DNA from: Bacteroidia bacterium
GTDB taxonomy: Bacteria; Bacteroidota; Bacteroidia; Bacteroidales; Prolixibacteraceae
DNA length: 33,076 nucleotides
Reading direction: 5' to 3'
Assembly (NCBI GenBank): GCA_026391655.1
Contig: JAPLDR010000064.1
Location: 1-33,076 of the forward strand
Position 1 is the stretch's first letter; each line of letters opens with the position of its first letter. Below, piece after piece: positions 9,501-17,266 of this stretch. A program made the position numbers and the translations under genes. The notes under the pieces are model-generated. The model searched no databases. It was not told the DNA's origin and worked only from the letters and a program-made list of their open reading frames with translations.

Positions 9501-9919
9501 ATAACGCGATACAATCATGGAAAGAAGTTGTTGAATCCGGCACCCGTACTAACAGACCTGGCCCCGGTGGTGGAGGACGTGGTTCGGGTAATAATCTGCT
9601 TGTTCAGAAAGAACAAAATTATTTTATCGCATTGGCTCAGAATAAGCTGGGAATCAAAGACAAAAGCGAGCCTGTATTCAGTGAATTAGCAGCTACAACC
9701 GCTGAATCAATATCAAATCAGTCAGGTAATGAAGGCGACCCCCAGTTTGTAAATTCAAGAAGGCAGCCTACGCGTGATAATCTCGCGATGCCCCATTATA
9801 TTGCCGGACTTGGCTATGCAGGTCTCGGAAATAAAGCCAAAGCACGTGAAGAATTTAATGCAGCTTTAACGTTTTCACCGGATTTCTTAAGTGCAAAAAT
9901 AGCTCTTGGCCAACTCTGA
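6536..9919 (+). CDS. Secreted DUF5107 domain protein with long TPR region
   Basis: A 1127-residue exported protein. The N-terminus has a hydrophobic segment (13-33) ending ISALGQ, a likely signal peptide cleaved near residue 35. Residues about 45-365 match the DUF5107 family, which has a beta-sandwich resembling sugar mutarotases. Visible blocks are ILPEIGGRLFSA (106-117), SGGIEWNIPHHHR (146-158) and SDNQPDYSWLQPYEERS (341-357). Several conserved Glu, His and Trp residues could form a sugar site. A linker follows, then many tetratricopeptide-type repeats from about 480 to the end, such as AEKYFRKAIE, NEALTAFYKA-like helices and KAREEFNAAL. A short Gly/Pro tract (RPGPGGGGRGSG) breaks the repeats near residue 1010. 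It leads a run with the GH-A, GH28 and GH106-like genes, spaced 36-85 bases apart. A role in recognising or cleaving the same glycan is inferred; no activity is established. Confidence 0.82.
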   Translation: MEEKNICDFKAINCFVFSLSLGFVMLMFSISALGQSPVNLREVDEVIPTYLSGPPDPNPMFFFGKGSQGAEGRIYPYPLYDNLTNKKSDKTYHRVYLENEYVKISILPEIGGRLFSAVDKTNNYDFIYQQHVIKPALIGLTGAWISGGIEWNIPHHHRASTFIPVQWSKEEHPDGSKTIWVGELEVRQRMRWAVGYTLRPGISILECSVRIVNRTPMENTMLCFANVAVAPNENYNVIFPPSTQYSTGHSKRTFSSWPVTDNVDVSWYKNNKNSASWFAVNYDDDFVAGYDHGKNSGTMSVADHNIVPGKKFFTWGVGNMWDKILTDDDGPYLEIMVGAYSDNQPDYSWLQPYEERSFEMNFYPFRGIYGVKNANLDAAVNLDIKDGNAIFGFYTTKAYKNATVTLKAGSKVLSQEDISINPGKPYSKQVVLPTGLDEHDLRVSISFEGHELVAYSPIRLKPAPKPVGTTNVAAPTDIKNNEELFLAGQRIDQFHNPTLDADPYWEEVLHRDSGNVAANTGMGLLNLRNAKYSPAEKYFRKAIERLTAQFTTPKNAEPFYYLGVALKRQGRNDEAFTAFYKATWSQEWKSPSYFSLAEIASIRGDFSNALNYVDRSLDANSYNIRAYGLKASILRHINRTDEAIKLIAFAKEKCDPLDVRLMAEQWLLTNDAKTAQTLFTTMKDHPATTQEVAAEYHNAGLWSDGVNVLSKAIQTAPNKANISPLVYYYLGYFAERLGDTIKAAEYRQQATLQSPDYVFPFQEEVIPILRRAMEVNPKDARAPYYLGNLLFDWQPDEAIVLWEKSATLNPQTITLRNLAQAYSHKSGDEPRAKAILFMEKAVALPDPDPTHFAELDLLYKSAGTPVEKRLALLEKNQKIVLKKDEALGDMINLKTFVGKTDEAILLLKSRIFSIWEGGNAFNTGQAWTDAYLVRGLKRFGMKKYGEALADFQMALTPPENLRAQEGRNSRKIQITWWIGCAYAALGEKDNAIQSWKEVVESGTRTNRPGPGGGGRGSGNNLLVQKEQNYFIALAQNKLGIKDKSEPVFSELAATTAESISNQSGNEGDPQFVNSRRQPTRDNLAMPHYIAGLGYAGLGNKAKAREEFNAALTFSPDFLSAKIALGQL

Positions 9920-9955
9920 TCATTTGATTTTATTAAAACCTTAATATCGTAAATT

Positions 9956-11815
9956 ATGCCCGACTTATTAAAATTGCAATTGCGAAATGTATTGATTTCT
10001 TTGCTGTTGGTGATGTTTTTTTCTGTAGCAACCTATGCACAGGAAGTTCGAAAGCTTACTTTTGATGGTACGCTCAGTGAAGTCAAAATTCCTGTTAAGG
10101 ATATGAATCCGGCGATACCTGCGGATTGGACAGGTTATACTCATCTGGTAATGGAAATGAGGACTTCATCACCTCAGCGATTCAGTATATGGCTTTACCG
10201 GACCGATGGAACTCCGATCAGGGTTATGGTACAGCCATTTGGGCAGAATGTGTGGTTAAGAGCCTCATTACCTGTTCAATATTTTGTTGGGAAAGACAAA
10301 TCTGGAAATGATCTTGCTTCGGCAAATAACCGGCGTACCAATTCTTTCTGGTTTTCTACCTGGGGACCATTCGGGGAGATTAAGGCCATTGAATCCATTG
10401 GTTTTGCAATGGAATACCCTGTCAATAAGCCAACTATTGAGATACGGGCTGTACATCTCTCAACAAAGGATGAAGGGTCAGAATTTCTTGAAAAACTGCC
10501 CGTACTGGACGAATTTAATCAATGGGCAAATGCAGACTGGCCAGGCAAATTAAAAAGTAAAGAGCAATTAGCGAAGGAGCTGGCTGATGAGGAGAAGACA
10601 TTCGGGAAAAAGGCTGACTTTAACTATTGCGAGTATGGAGGATATCAGAATACCAAAGCAAAAGCTACGGGATTTTTCCGTGTTGAACAGGTTGACGGAA
10701 AGTGGTGGTTCGTCGACCCGCACGGACACTTGTTCCTGTCAACAGGATCGAATGGTGCCGGTGCCGGTTTTGGACAACGTCCGGGAAGTCAGAGAATGAC
10801 AACTGCTGGAACAGCACAAGTTGCAAGCCCAGGAAATCAACAAGCACAGAATAGTGCTGGAACTGTTGCCAATCCGATTGTCGATCGAATCACTCCCCGC
10901 CTGAAAGCATGGGGTATGACAACAGGTGGAAAGGACATGGCTTACACGGTGATGCTACGCTGGCAGAGAACTCCGGGAACCAGTTTCCTTGGGCTTCCTG
11001 ATGTTTATTCTGAAGAATTTGCCCGGAGCATTGATCAGTCTGCAAATACGCAATGTTCGCCTTTAAAGGATGATCCTTTTGTTCTGGGTTATTTCGTCGG
11101 TAATGAGCCTGCTTTTGATGGTCGCGAGAGCGAAGTGGCAGACATGATCCTTACCGGTCCTAATACTGCAACTCAAAATAAGCTTAAAGAATTTCTCACT
11201 CAAAGTGATACACCAAAACGCCGTAAGGAATTTATCATCAACGCATTCGAAAAATATCTTGATCTGATTATTACGGCCGTAAAGAAATATGATCCGAATC
11301 ATTTGACTTTAGGAATACGTTTTGGCGGTTCTGTATCAGACGAATTGCTCAACACTGCAAGAATTTTCGACGTTTGCAGCATCAATGTATACGAATACGA
11401 GCCAATGTGGCAGGTTAACCGTGCTGCCCGTTACACTGGTCGCCCGGTTTTATTGGGTGAATTCCATATTGGTGTTCCTGCCAACGGACTTGGAGCCGGT
11501 TTAGTTCAGGCTAAAGACCAGACAGAACGTGGAATAGCATACAGGTATTATGTGGAGCAGGCTGCATCGGTAAGCGGTTTCCTCGGCGCTTATTGGTTCC
11601 AGTGGAGAGATGAACCTGTCTTAGGCCGTATGGATGGCGAGAACTATAACATCGGGTTTGTCGATGTCAACGACCGTCCGTATAAGGAACTTGTTGAGGC
11701 GGCCAAAGCAACGAATAAGCGGCTTTATGATGTCCATTCCGGTAAGGTTTTGCCATTTAATCAGCGGCCAAAAGCTTCCGACGCGGGAACACCTTCAAGT
11801 CCGTGGAGCTTCTGA
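9956..11815 (+). CDS. Secreted clan GH-A hydrolase, agarase (GH50)-like, with N-terminal binding-type domain
   Basis: A 619-residue protein with a signal peptide ending ATYAQ (about residue 29). Residues 30-170 look like a beta-sandwich carbohydrate-binding module (YTHLVMEMR, FSIWLYRTDG, IEIRAVHLS). The catalytic barrel starts near 225 with ATGFFRV...KWWFVDPHGHLFLSTG, the same block as in the enzyme at 330-1775. The probable acid/base is E384 in YFVGNEP and the nucleophile is E502 in LLGEFH. YDPNHLTLGIRF (445-456) is shared too. A low-complexity Gln/Gly/Ala/Thr stretch (about 272-304) interrupts the barrel after its first strand and looks like a surface loop. It lies 36 bases after the DUF5107-TPR gene and 38 before the GH28-like gene. 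The substrate is unknown. Confidence 0.82.
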   Translation: MPDLLKLQLRNVLISLLLVMFFSVATYAQEVRKLTFDGTLSEVKIPVKDMNPAIPADWTGYTHLVMEMRTSSPQRFSIWLYRTDGTPIRVMVQPFGQNVWLRASLPVQYFVGKDKSGNDLASANNRRTNSFWFSTWGPFGEIKAIESIGFAMEYPVNKPTIEIRAVHLSTKDEGSEFLEKLPVLDEFNQWANADWPGKLKSKEQLAKELADEEKTFGKKADFNYCEYGGYQNTKAKATGFFRVEQVDGKWWFVDPHGHLFLSTGSNGAGAGFGQRPGSQRMTTAGTAQVASPGNQQAQNSAGTVANPIVDRITPRLKAWGMTTGGKDMAYTVMLRWQRTPGTSFLGLPDVYSEEFARSIDQSANTQCSPLKDDPFVLGYFVGNEPAFDGRESEVADMILTGPNTATQNKLKEFLTQSDTPKRRKEFIINAFEKYLDLIITAVKKYDPNHLTLGIRFGGSVSDELLNTARIFDVCSINVYEYEPMWQVNRAARYTGRPVLLGEFHIGVPANGLGAGLVQAKDQTERGIAYRYYVEQAASVSGFLGAYWFQWRDEPVLGRMDGENYNIGFVDVNDRPYKELVEAAKATNKRLYDVHSGKVLPFNQRPKASDAGTPSSPWSF

Positions 11816-11853
11816 AAAACTACAAATAGCAGCAATTAATAAAAACTGACATT

Positions 11854-13521
11854 ATGAAAACAAAAACTGAATATTTATCTTGTCGCTTTCCCTTGTCGAT
11901 ATATCCAGCTTCAAGGAGACTTCTAACCAAAAGAGTATTTAGTGTCAAAATCCCGGTGTTGAATAAGAATCTTGTTTTCTTATTGATGCTGTTGTTTTGC
12001 TTTTCCCTGCATGGGATGACACAATCGAAGATAAAAGCAACTACAACAGCTTCAGTGTTTAACGTTCGTGCTTATGGAGCAAAGGGCGATGGTGTGCACC
12101 TTGACTCTCCGGCGGTCAATACAGCTATTGAAGCAGCTTCCAAAGCGGGAGGCGGAACGGTTTTTTTCCCCTCAGGTACTTATTCGTCCGGGTCTATCCG
12201 GTTGAAAAGCAATATTGCTTTGTATCTTGATCAGGGAGCCATCATTGAGGCAATTCAGGATACTACTGCATACGATAAGGCTGAGCCAAATGAATGGGGG
12301 GACAAATTCAAATATCAGGATTTTGGGCACAGCCATTGGCACAATAGTTTAATCTGGGGCGAGGACCTGAAGAATGTGTCCATTCTGGGACCTGGTTTGA
12401 TTTACGGAAAGGGACTTACACGTTTCCTGCGTCAGGATAATCTTCCTAATAGTCTGGGGAATAAGTCAATTTCGTTGAAGAATTGCCATAACGTAATTTT
12501 GCGCGATTTCTCTCTTCTGCATGGCGGGCACTTTGGAATTCTGGCGACGGGGGTTGACAATCTTACTATCGATAATCTCAAGATTGATACCAATCGTGAC
12601 GGAATGGATATCGATTGTTGCCGTAATGTACGGGTGTCGAATTGCTTTGTGAATTCTCCCTGGGACGATGGTATTTGTTTGAAGAGTTCGTTCGGGTTGG
12701 GATATGCACGTGCCACTGAAAATGTAACGATCACCAGTTGCTGGGTTTCCGGCGGGTTAGAGGAAGGAACAATGCTCGAAGGTACTTATAAACCAATAGG
12801 CCCGGGTTACAGAGCCAATTTCACGGGTCGCATAAAAATGGGGACGGAATCGAATGGAGGCGGGTTTAAGAATGTGACCATCTCGAATTGTACCTTCGAA
12901 AGCTGCCAGGGATTGGCTTTGGAGGCTGTGGATGGAGCTCTTCTGGAGGATGTTACAATCACCAATATTACCATGCGTAACATCATCAGTGCACCTATTT
13001 TTCTTCGTCTTGGAAGCCGGATGCGGGGGCCGGAAGGCGTACCTGTGGGCAAGCTACGAAGGGTAATTATCAGCAATATTGTGGCCTACGATACAAAACC
13101 AAACTATTGCTCCATCATTAGCGGGATACCTGGTTTTGATATTGAAGATGTGCAACTTAGCAATATTCAGATTTATTGCACCGGTGGGGGAACCAAAGAA
13201 ATGGCAGCGATTGAGCCCCCTGAACGTGAAAATGCTTACCCTGAACCGGGAATGTTCGGCTCAACCCCAGCATATGGTTTTTATGTACGACATGTGGATG
13301 GAATTGAATTCAACAATGTTCAGGTGAGCTATGACGGAGAAGAGGCTCGACCGTCATTCTCACTAAACGATGTTAAAAATGTCGGTTTTCTGCATGTTAA
13401 GGCTAAACGCACAGAAGGAGTTCCGGAGTTTGTGCTACATAATGTATTGAATTTCAGAACACATTTTACCTCTGCAGTGTCCGATACAGTAATAGTAAAA
13501 ACAGATAAATCTGCTTTATGA
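11854..13521 (+). CDS. GH28-like polygalacturonase-fold enzyme
   Basis: A 555-residue right-handed beta-helix protein. It starts with the pectinase-fold entry block FNVRAYGAKGDG (69-80) and contains repeated coil motifs (NVTITSCWVSG, NVTISNCTFES). The GH28 catalytic region is recognisable: TNRDGMD (D249) replaces the usual NTDG, and PWDDG supplies D271/D272. RIK is present (326-328), but no clear GHG motif is seen. GH28 enzymes hydrolyse galacturonosyl bonds in pectin, including rhamnogalacturonan, so cleavage of a uronic-acid polymer is likely; exact specificity is open. The signal sequence (NLVFLLMLLFCFSLHG) begins only at residue 39. The true start may therefore be the in-frame GTG at 11956 or TTG at 11959 rather than the ATG at 11854. 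Confidence 0.85.
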   Translation: MKTKTEYLSCRFPLSIYPASRRLLTKRVFSVKIPVLNKNLVFLLMLLFCFSLHGMTQSKIKATTTASVFNVRAYGAKGDGVHLDSPAVNTAIEAASKAGGGTVFFPSGTYSSGSIRLKSNIALYLDQGAIIEAIQDTTAYDKAEPNEWGDKFKYQDFGHSHWHNSLIWGEDLKNVSILGPGLIYGKGLTRFLRQDNLPNSLGNKSISLKNCHNVILRDFSLLHGGHFGILATGVDNLTIDNLKIDTNRDGMDIDCCRNVRVSNCFVNSPWDDGICLKSSFGLGYARATENVTITSCWVSGGLEEGTMLEGTYKPIGPGYRANFTGRIKMGTESNGGGFKNVTISNCTFESCQGLALEAVDGALLEDVTITNITMRNIISAPIFLRLGSRMRGPEGVPVGKLRRVIISNIVAYDTKPNYCSIISGIPGFDIEDVQLSNIQIYCTGGGTKEMAAIEPPERENAYPEPGMFGSTPAYGFYVRHVDGIEFNNVQVSYDGEEARPSFSLNDVKNVGFLHVKAKRTEGVPEFVLHNVLNFRTHFTSAVSDTVIVKTDKSAL

Positions 13522-13606
13522 AACGAGCATGTTCGTTAAACACAAACACGGATGAATGTCTCACATGCGAGTTCCATCCGGCATTTAAAAAACAAATTAT
13601 ATTCGG

Positions 13607-15982
13607 ATGAAAACAAAATATTGCCCTCTGATTGCTTTTTATCTCTTGGGAACCCTGCTCCTGATGTTTGGAACCTGTATTTTAGCCAATGCCCAAACGG
13701 CTCTCTCATCTTCGTCATCGAAAGATATTTCAGTCGCAGCAGATGTTCTGAGTTTTGACATGTTCCGTGAGCCTCCTGCAGAATTCAGGGGAATACGGTG
13801 GGGCGGATTTGGACTGTCTAATCTGACAGATTCCTCGGCCATAAAGAGTATTCAGTCGGGTGCAAAAAGTAATTCCTGGGGTTCTACCTTACTGGGACCT
13901 GGTGGAGGCCCGACAACCGGCTTGTCGGAAGCTTACCTGAAGGCTTCACGACGAACTCCAAGTGATAAGGGAGTTATATACCTGAGCGATGAATACTTCC
14001 GGATCTATAAACTTGCGATTGAGGAAGGTCTGAAGTATAATTTTCCCGTAAGTACACTCTACGATGAATGGAATTACCCAAGTGGTATTGTCGGCGGTCA
14101 GTTTTATTCCAAATACCCTGAGGATGCAGCGAAAAGCCTTGAAATAGTGGAGAAAAGAATTACCGGACCAGTTGTTACTGAGTTGGAAATTCCATCCGGT
14201 ATTTATGTTGGTGCGGTTATAATGAATATGGATACCTACCAACGTATTGATGTGAGTAAAAGCCTGTCCGGCAATAAAATAATACGCTGCAAGATTCCAA
14301 AGGGAAACTGGAATCTGATGGGGTTCTATCTTAATTCTGAATTTCGTCCCAATTCTCAAAAAGGCGGATTTGTCGATTACCTCAGCAAGGAAGCAGTTGC
14401 CAAATATATTGCTTTGAATTTCGACCCTTATTATGCGCACCTCAAAGAATATTTCGGCAAGGTGATCAAACGAACCATCTACGATGAGCCGGCCATGCAT
14501 TTGTCTGACGGACGCATGTGGACTTACGGTTTCAATGCTGCATTCGAAAAAAAATACCACTATTCTCCTATGGTTTACTATCCGGCTTTGTGGTACGATG
14601 TCGGTCCGGAAACATCTGCTGCCCGAAACGCCCTCTATGGTTTCCGCGCCGAATTATTTGCTGAGAACTATATCGGCCAGATGGCCGAATGGTGTGCAGC
14701 TCATGGGATTAAACTAAGCGGACATCTCGATCAGGAGGAGGCCCGCAATCCTGTTGCCATCAATGGCGACCTTATGAAAGCATTTGAGCACCAGCAAATT
14801 CCGGGAATGGATGATATTTATTTCCCCGGAAGATCAAATGTAGCCTATAAAATTGTCGCATCTGCCGGCTATAACTATGACCGACCGGAATTTATTGTAG
14901 AAACTTACGCAGCATACAGGACCATGACTCAGGCAATCGCGATGCGTGTGGCATTGGACCAGCTTGCAATGGGAGTCAATATGCAACTCTCCGTCACGGG
15001 AAAAACACAGGCAATGGATCAATTTCTGGGTCGTTCAAGCTACCTGCTTCGCGGAGGCCGGCATGTCGCTGATATTGCGGTAGTCTACCCGATAGCCGCA
15101 CTTCAATCGGCTTATAGTTTTTCAGGACCATTAACGAGCAGCCGTTCAGGAAGTTCTCCGGACATGTATTATGCTGTTGAGGGAGGAATCGTTCCACCTG
15201 AAATTGATTATATGAATCTCGGTGAAACACTTTTCAGGGCACTGCGTGTCGATTACACTTATATTCATCCTGAAGTGCTGGTCGATCGTTGTACCGTTGA
15301 TCAGAAGAAACTTGTCCTGAATAATAAGGTGAATCACGAAGAATTCCGCATTCTGATTCTCCCGGGTGGCGATACCTTCTCAGCAGATGCCGCAAAAAAG
15401 GTCCTTGAATTTTACCGGAACGGAGGAACTGTAATTGCAACCTCCAAACTGCCGGCTAAATCCTCAGAATTCAACAGGGATAGGGAACTGCAGGAGACCA
15501 TCAAGGAAATTTTTGGTATTTCCTCTCAAAGTCCTATGACAGCTGAAATTACGATTGCAGGTGACGATTTTACGAGTTATTTTAAAAACTCCAATAGCTC
15601 CGGTGGGCGTGGATACTTTATCCCTCAACCGTACCCTAATATTTTGACTGCGGTACTGAAGGAGGTAACCCCGGTTAAAGATGTTGATATTCAGGAACCT
15701 CCTATGTGGCCCGTAAAAATGGGAACGGCCTATGATGGGGCGCTGACCTACCTGCATAAAGTGAAGGGTGATAGGAACATCTACTTTTTCTCCAACTCGA
15801 CAGACAAACCCATTAATACAAATGTTGCGCTCAGAGGAGATAGAAACCTCGAAATCTGGAATCCGCAAACGGGTGAAAAACAAAAGGCAGAACTCGTAAA
15901 ATCAGCGATAAAAGGGGAGGCGGTAACTACAGTAAAATTGTCTCTTGACCCTGTGTCGTCTGTTTTTTTTGTTGAGGATTGA
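13607..15982 (+). CDS. GH106-like (alpha-L-rhamnosidase-type) secreted hydrolase
   Basis: A 791-residue exported protein (signal peptide about 1-30, ending ANAQ). It resembles the GH106 alpha-L-rhamnosidase group. FREPPAEFRGIRWGG (53-67) begins the mature domain. YDEWNYPSGIVGG (152-164) is the barrel block corresponding to the family's DEx-W/Y-PSG motif. IYDEPAM (291-297) and SGHLDQEE (371-378) carry acidic residues in catalytic-type positions. The C-terminal half has a Rossmann-like domain (ILILPGGDTFS) and a beta domain ending in VFFVED. It is shorter than typical GH106 enzymes (often around 1000 residues or more) and may form a separate branch. It is the last gene of the operon from 6536. 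A relative with the same plan is at 23064-25307. Alpha-rhamnosidase activity is the first guess. Confidence 0.75.
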   Translation: MKTKYCPLIAFYLLGTLLLMFGTCILANAQTALSSSSSKDISVAADVLSFDMFREPPAEFRGIRWGGFGLSNLTDSSAIKSIQSGAKSNSWGSTLLGPGGGPTTGLSEAYLKASRRTPSDKGVIYLSDEYFRIYKLAIEEGLKYNFPVSTLYDEWNYPSGIVGGQFYSKYPEDAAKSLEIVEKRITGPVVTELEIPSGIYVGAVIMNMDTYQRIDVSKSLSGNKIIRCKIPKGNWNLMGFYLNSEFRPNSQKGGFVDYLSKEAVAKYIALNFDPYYAHLKEYFGKVIKRTIYDEPAMHLSDGRMWTYGFNAAFEKKYHYSPMVYYPALWYDVGPETSAARNALYGFRAELFAENYIGQMAEWCAAHGIKLSGHLDQEEARNPVAINGDLMKAFEHQQIPGMDDIYFPGRSNVAYKIVASAGYNYDRPEFIVETYAAYRTMTQAIAMRVALDQLAMGVNMQLSVTGKTQAMDQFLGRSSYLLRGGRHVADIAVVYPIAALQSAYSFSGPLTSSRSGSSPDMYYAVEGGIVPPEIDYMNLGETLFRALRVDYTYIHPEVLVDRCTVDQKKLVLNNKVNHEEFRILILPGGDTFSADAAKKVLEFYRNGGTVIATSKLPAKSSEFNRDRELQETIKEIFGISSQSPMTAEITIAGDDFTSYFKNSNSSGGRGYFIPQPYPNILTAVLKEVTPVKDVDIQEPPMWPVKMGTAYDGALTYLHKVKGDRNIYFFSNSTDKPINTNVALRGDRNLEIWNPQTGEKQKAELVKSAIKGEAVTTVKLSLDPVSSVFFVED

Positions 15983-16012
15983 AATATAAATAATTAGTAG
16001 AATGTTAAAGTC

Positions 16013-16324
16013 ATGAACAACAGCGAAATACTCATCTATCAAAACACCGAAGGCAACATTAAAATTGATGTTCGCTTAGAGGAAAATACAGTTTGGCTCA
16101 CTCAAGAACAAATCGCATCGTTGTTTGGTAAAGGCAGGACAACAATTACAGAGCATATCAGGAATATATTCAAAGAGTGCGAGTTAGATGGGAAAGTGGT
16201 ATGTCGGAATTTCCGACTAACCACTATACATGGTGCTATAGAAGGTAAAACGCAGGAAAAAGAGGTAAACCATTACAACCTTGATGTCATTATTTCGGTT
16301 GGCTATCGGGGTGAAATATATTAA
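16013..16324 (+). pseudogene. Truncated RhuM-family gene
   Basis: The 103 codons match only the N-terminal domain of the RhuM family, a virulence-associated protein type of unknown function common on genomic islands. Diagnostic blocks are VWLTQEQIASLFG (27-39), TTITEHIRNIF (43-53) and YNLDVIISVGYR (87-98). Intact members run to over 300 residues and continue after VGYR with a conserved extension. Here the frame ends four codons later (GEIY, then TAA), and no RhuM sequence was recognised in the next 100 bases in any frame. It is therefore a 5' remnant produced by deletion or insertion. A short protein could still be made, but family function is probably lost. Confidence 0.75.
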
Positions 16325-16422
16325 AGAGTTGTGGAGCATCCTACGAAGGGCATTAGTACAAATTAACTTCCTTCGTTCATTAAATCATATATGAGGTTAC
16401 TAATTGAATTAACTAATTTACA

Positions 16423-16962
16423 ATGAATATTTCTGAAGCAGTCAAACTATTGTCAAACGACATTAACAACATTTCTATTGAATGTGCAAATAGAGTTACA
16501 GAATTTTATACATCAGATTCTGATAAAATTGTTTCCGATAATGATTTCGGTTCAATTGTAGTTGAATTTGAATATCTATTTCTTCATGTAGTTGACAGAT
16601 ATGCACATATGACCTTGTCTGAAAATGTTAGGGATAAATTTATTGAAGCATTAGGAATTAATATTATCGATTTAAATTATAAAAATTATGGCTTCAATAT
16701 TGAGAAAAAATTATTTGAAGATGCTAAAAAATATGAAATCAATATGTTGAATAAACGAAGTCACGAATATTCAAAATACAAAAAATTGTTTCCTGATCAA
16801 GGTGAAGGAACAGGAAATACACTATTTTGGGAATTTGGGAAAAAAATTACTTCGGAATATCTACATTCACATAATCCAGCGGTGATAGTAAAGTGCGCTA
16901 TTGCTGCTTCAGATATAATTTTAAAAGGTAATCTTGAGGAGAAACTTAAAATGATTGCATAA
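16423..16962 (+). CDS. Orphan hypothetical protein in AT-rich insert
   Basis: A 179-residue protein, not recognised. It is Asn-, Ile- and Lys-rich, with codon use much more AT-biased than the flanking hydrolases. It has no signal peptide or membrane segment and appears mainly alpha-helical (MNISEAVKLLSNDINNI; FIEALGINIIDLNYKNYG; KKLFEDAKKYEINML). FPDQGEGTGNTLFWEFGKKI (about 122-141) is the most distinctive stretch. The stop codon is followed after about 30 bases by a 101-base imperfect hairpin (16995-17095). One gene immediately followed by a large hairpin is the layout of an integron gene cassette. Function unknown. Confidence 0.7.
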   Translation: MNISEAVKLLSNDINNISIECANRVTEFYTSDSDKIVSDNDFGSIVVEFEYLFLHVVDRYAHMTLSENVRDKFIEALGINIIDLNYKNYGFNIEKKLFEDAKKYEINMLNKRSHEYSKYKKLFPDQGEGTGNTLFWEFGKKITSEYLHSHNPAVIVKCAIAASDIILKGNLEEKLKMIA

Positions 16963-16994
16963 TCTTCTCAAAATAAAAGTACGCACTACAACAA

Positions 16995-17095
16995 AAACTA
17001 TATGTCAATTGCGGTTGTAGTAGTCGCGGTGGCAGTGCGCCGCACAAACATTAGTAGTATGTGGACAGCACAACACCCGCAACTACATATAGTTT
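16995..17095. repeat. 101-base imperfect hairpin, attC-like
   Basis: AAACTATATGT (16995-17005) is perfectly inverted at 17085-17095. Inside, after a 3x2 internal loop, TTGCGG (17009-17014) pairs with CCGCAA (17077-17082). TTGT (17015-17018) then pairs with ACAA (17070-17073), leaving three unpaired bases on the right arm. A further GC-rich small hairpin (GCGG 17026-17029 / CCGC 17040-17043) lies in the middle. Long imperfect palindromes with one-sided bulges just after a gene are typical of integron attC sites. The end boxes are not clean: the closest to GTTRRRY is GTAAAAT at 17101-17107. A non-autonomous element or structured RNA is the alternative. Confidence 0.6.
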
Positions 17096-17165
17096 CGACC
17101 GTAAAATACAATAATCTGATTCAGAATAGATAACATTAAACATCCGTTTTTTATGAAACTAATGA

Positions 17166-17209
17166 ATTGAACAAGGAGGCAACTTGTGCAAAAATTGCAC
17201 AAGTTCAAT
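17166..17209. repeat. Perfect 11-bp palindromic hairpin with outer arms
   Basis: AACTTGTGCAA (17181-17191) is perfectly inverted at 17195-17205 around an AAA loop. ATTGAAC (17166-17172) is inverted at 17203-17209, partly overlapping the inner arm, so two alternative foldings exist. It lies about 60 bases before the serine hydrolase ATG at 17267. No T tract follows, which argues against a simple terminator. An operator, an element end or a leader hairpin are possible. Confidence 0.6.
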
Positions 17210-17266
17210 CAGTGGGTCTCAGAACTGTAACCCGCTAAATCGAATTCTTTAAAACAGACATCTTTT

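Larger units (their letters stand above)
15983..17266. other. AT-rich insert splitting the hydrolase series
   Basis: Between the GH106-like gene and the serine hydrolase lies about 1.3 kb unlike its surroundings. It is visibly AT-richer and contains a truncated RhuM-type gene, an orphan gene, and two structured palindromes (16995-17095 and 17166-17209). A further inverted repeat ACGAAGG/CCTTCGT occurs near 16343-16376. No transposase or integrase is present and no clear target duplication was found. Acquisition as foreign DNA is inferred. Confidence 0.55.

Noticed and set aside
13522-13580. Short inverted repeats (AACGA/TCGTT and CGGATG/CATCCG) between the GH28 and GH106-like genes
   Set aside because: Stems of 5-6 bp with no T tract are expected by chance and do not make a convincing terminator or operator.
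13946-14560. 204-codon open frame antisense to the GH106-like gene
   Set aside because: It lies wholly inside a well-supported hydrolase gene, has no recognisable domain, and its composition mirrors the sense codons.
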